NCBI GenBank assembly: GCA_002499945.1
Contig: DKYP01000075.1
Coordinates: 1 to 23,150 of the forward strand
Direction: 5' to 3'
DNA: 23,150 nucleotides
From: Lachnoclostridium sp. UBA7097
GTDB lineage: Bacteria; Bacillota; Clostridia; Lachnospirales; Lachnospiraceae
In this document: positions 21,816 through 23,150 of the stretch, one piece after another
How the letters are laid out: each line of letters begins with the position of its first letter
Position numbering within the stretch: position 1 is the stretch's first letter
Program-made: the position numbers and the translations under genes
The notes under the pieces: model-generated
Told to the model about the DNA's origin: nothing
Databases searched by the model: none
Seen by the model: the letters and a program-made list of their open reading frames with translations, nothing else

Positions 21816-23075
21816 TTATTTCAAGTAATAAGCCTTTGCACCATGTTTATGCAATTTAATATCTATTGAAGAAACATTATCTGTAATTTCTTCACCACTC
21901 CAGAGTTCTTTTCCATTGGCATTTTGTATTTCCACATCTTCAAAATCCAATGTAATATTACTGTCACTTTCCCCTGTATTAAATATTGCAATATAAATCC
22001 CGCCATCTGCACATGTGCTTGTCCAGAGTATATGTTCTATGCCATCAATTTCTTTTTTCCATACCTGGTGTGAATTTCTGGAATTTTTATGCATGTCCAT
22101 AATGTCCTTATTAGTTATAAGGCTCATTGTAAAGTCATCAAATTTTGTCATTTCACCACCTATCATAAGAGGTGAACGGAAAATAGCCCAGAGTGTAAGC
22201 ATTGTAATCTGCTCATCTTTTGTAAATTTTGTACAGTCAGACGCGTCATAATCCTGGCGTACAGGACCAATAGGAAGCATATCAGCATCTGGCCAATGTC
22301 CTGCACCTGAATGTGTACACCATTTTTCTGCACGTTCAAACATATTATAAAGAGCATCCCATTTATCCCAGAAATCATCTGTAATACGCCACATATTAGA
22401 AACCTGTTTATAAAGTTCCGCTTTTTCAAGGAGTGCAGGTCCCGGGGAAAGGCTTAAAACCATCTCCCTGCCACAGTTTCTAAGGGAATTACTTAAAAGT
22501 ACCAGTTCTGTTTCCTCATGTGGAAGTTCCCTTGCAATATCATCACATTTAATAAAATCAACACCCCATGATGCATATAGTTCAAAAATGCTGTCATAAT
22601 ATTCCTTAGCGCCCTCTTTTGAAGGGTCAACACCATACATATCGGTATTCCATGCACAAATACTTGACATTTTGGCGATTTCACGTGCAGTCTTGTTACT
22701 TCCTTTAATCTTAGTATTGTCATGCACAGCCTGCCGTGGTATCCCACGCATAATGTGTATGCCAAACTTAAGCCCGAGTGAGTGTACATATGCTGCCAGT
22801 TCTGTAAAACCCTTGCCGCCTGCTGATGAAGGAAAACGGTTCTGGGCAGGTACCAGCCTTGAATATTCATCCATGCAAAGCCTAGTGAAATTATTATATT
22901 CATGGTTTTTTGCAGAAGGTTCATACCATTGTATATCAACAACGATATATTCCCATCCATATTCTTTAAGGTGTTCTGCCATAAATTCTGCATTTTTCCT
23001 TACAGTATCTTCATCAACGGCAGCACCATAACAGTCCCAGCTGTTCCAGCCAAGAGGCGCTTTAAATTTATCCAT
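21816..23075 (-). CDS. Alpha-galactosidase, glycoside hydrolase family 27
   Basis: A 419-residue GH27 (melibiase) enzyme that should release alpha-galactose from plant oligosaccharides such as raffinose-type sugars or galactomannan fragments. Marks are PLGWNSWDCYG at the start, the strand EYIVVDIQWYEP, the nucleophile Asp178 in GVDFIKCDDIARE, the acid/base region WRITDDFWDKWD (Asp233/Asp234), SGAGHWPDADMLPIG and ILWTST in the beta-rich C-terminal domain (about 330-419). No signal peptide is present, so it acts in the cytoplasm on imported sugars. I start at the ATG at 23075 with GGAGG (23081-23085 as CCTCC) just upstream; an ATG at 23108 lacks a site. A TATAAT at 23138-23133 may be its -10 box. 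Related GH27 enzymes can act on other alpha-linked sugars. Confidence 0.92.
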   Translation of the reverse strand: MDKFKAPLGWNSWDCYGAAVDEDTVRKNAEFMAEHLKEYGWEYIVVDIQWYEPSAKNHEYNNFTRLCMDEYSRLVPAQNRFPSSAGGKGFTELAAYVHSLGLKFGIHIMRGIPRQAVHDNTKIKGSNKTAREIAKMSSICAWNTDMYGVDPSKEGAKEYYDSIFELYASWGVDFIKCDDIARELPHEETELVLLSNSLRNCGREMVLSLSPGPALLEKAELYKQVSNMWRITDDFWDKWDALYNMFERAEKWCTHSGAGHWPDADMLPIGPVRQDYDASDCTKFTKDEQITMLTLWAIFRSPLMIGGEMTKFDDFTMSLITNKDIMDMHKNSRNSHQVWKKEIDGIEHILWTSTCADGGIYIAIFNTGESDSNITLDFEDVEIQNANGKELWSGEEITDNVSSIDIKLHKHGAKAYYLK

Positions 23076-23150
23076 AATTTCCTCCGTTCTGCGCTTTAGG
23101 GGGCGCATATAATCTAAAAATTTTTAAATATAATTATATCACTATTGTTA

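Overview
The window looks like a low-GC Firmicutes chromosome, most likely a Lachnospiraceae-type gut anaerobe. This is inferred from heavy ATA (Ile) and AGG (Arg) codon use, AGGAGG-type ribosome binding sites, a Firmicutes-like 6S RNA, and the gene repertoire. There is no phage, plasmid, CRISPR or tRNA signal. Most genes belong to recognisable housekeeping families.

Layout. (1) 1-2219, minus strand: rhomboid protease, then a flavodoxin-like/SCP2-like two-domain protein that overlaps it by one base, then the start of a HIT-family protein cut by the window edge. (2) 2509-5457, plus strand: a membrane protein of unknown function, a MerR-type regulator, and the dTDP-rhamnose genes rfbC and rfbD, ended by a strong hairpin. 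(3) 5516-6163, minus strand: a secreted Ig-like (BIG2) protein. It diverges from an OmpR-type response regulator and histidine kinase (6368-8631). (4) 8632-9273: a 640-base non-coding region. It holds two tandem fold-back repeats and then a 6S RNA gene with its own promoter; a strong terminator lies just beyond. (5) 9274-10248: a DRE-TIM aldolase-like protein with its own terminator. (6) 10319-20317, plus strand: murI, a MATE transporter, a cysteine-bearing Rrf2 regulator, a ThiF/MoeB-type E1 enzyme, then hemA, a CysG-N/Met8-type dehydrogenase, hemC, a cobA-hemD fusion, hemB and hemL. I see no internal terminator until the hairpin at 20318-20351. (7) 20378-21433, minus strand: a charged coiled-coil protein of unknown function. 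(8) 21434-21815: non-coding, with degraded copies of the fold-back repeat. (9) 21816-23075, minus strand: a GH27 alpha-galactosidase.

How the genes work together. The hem block covers glutamyl-tRNA to uroporphyrinogen III (hemA, hemL, hemB, hemC, hemD). It then continues only down the siroheme/corrin branch, through the CobA domain and precorrin-2 dehydrogenase. No hemE, hemN/hemF or ferrochelatase is in the window, so the local product is probably siroheme or a B12 precursor. The adjacent Rrf2 regulator (Cys92, Cys100, Cys106, IscR-like) and the ThiF/MoeB E1 suggest a link to sulfur or Fe-S status; this is inference.

The least explained material is the fold-back repeat family at 8670-8949, with partial copies at 21505-21552 and 21781-21803. 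After that come the flavodoxin-SCP2 protein, the coiled-coil protein and the divergent nucleotide-binding loop of HemA. I saw no clear new defence or mobile system.
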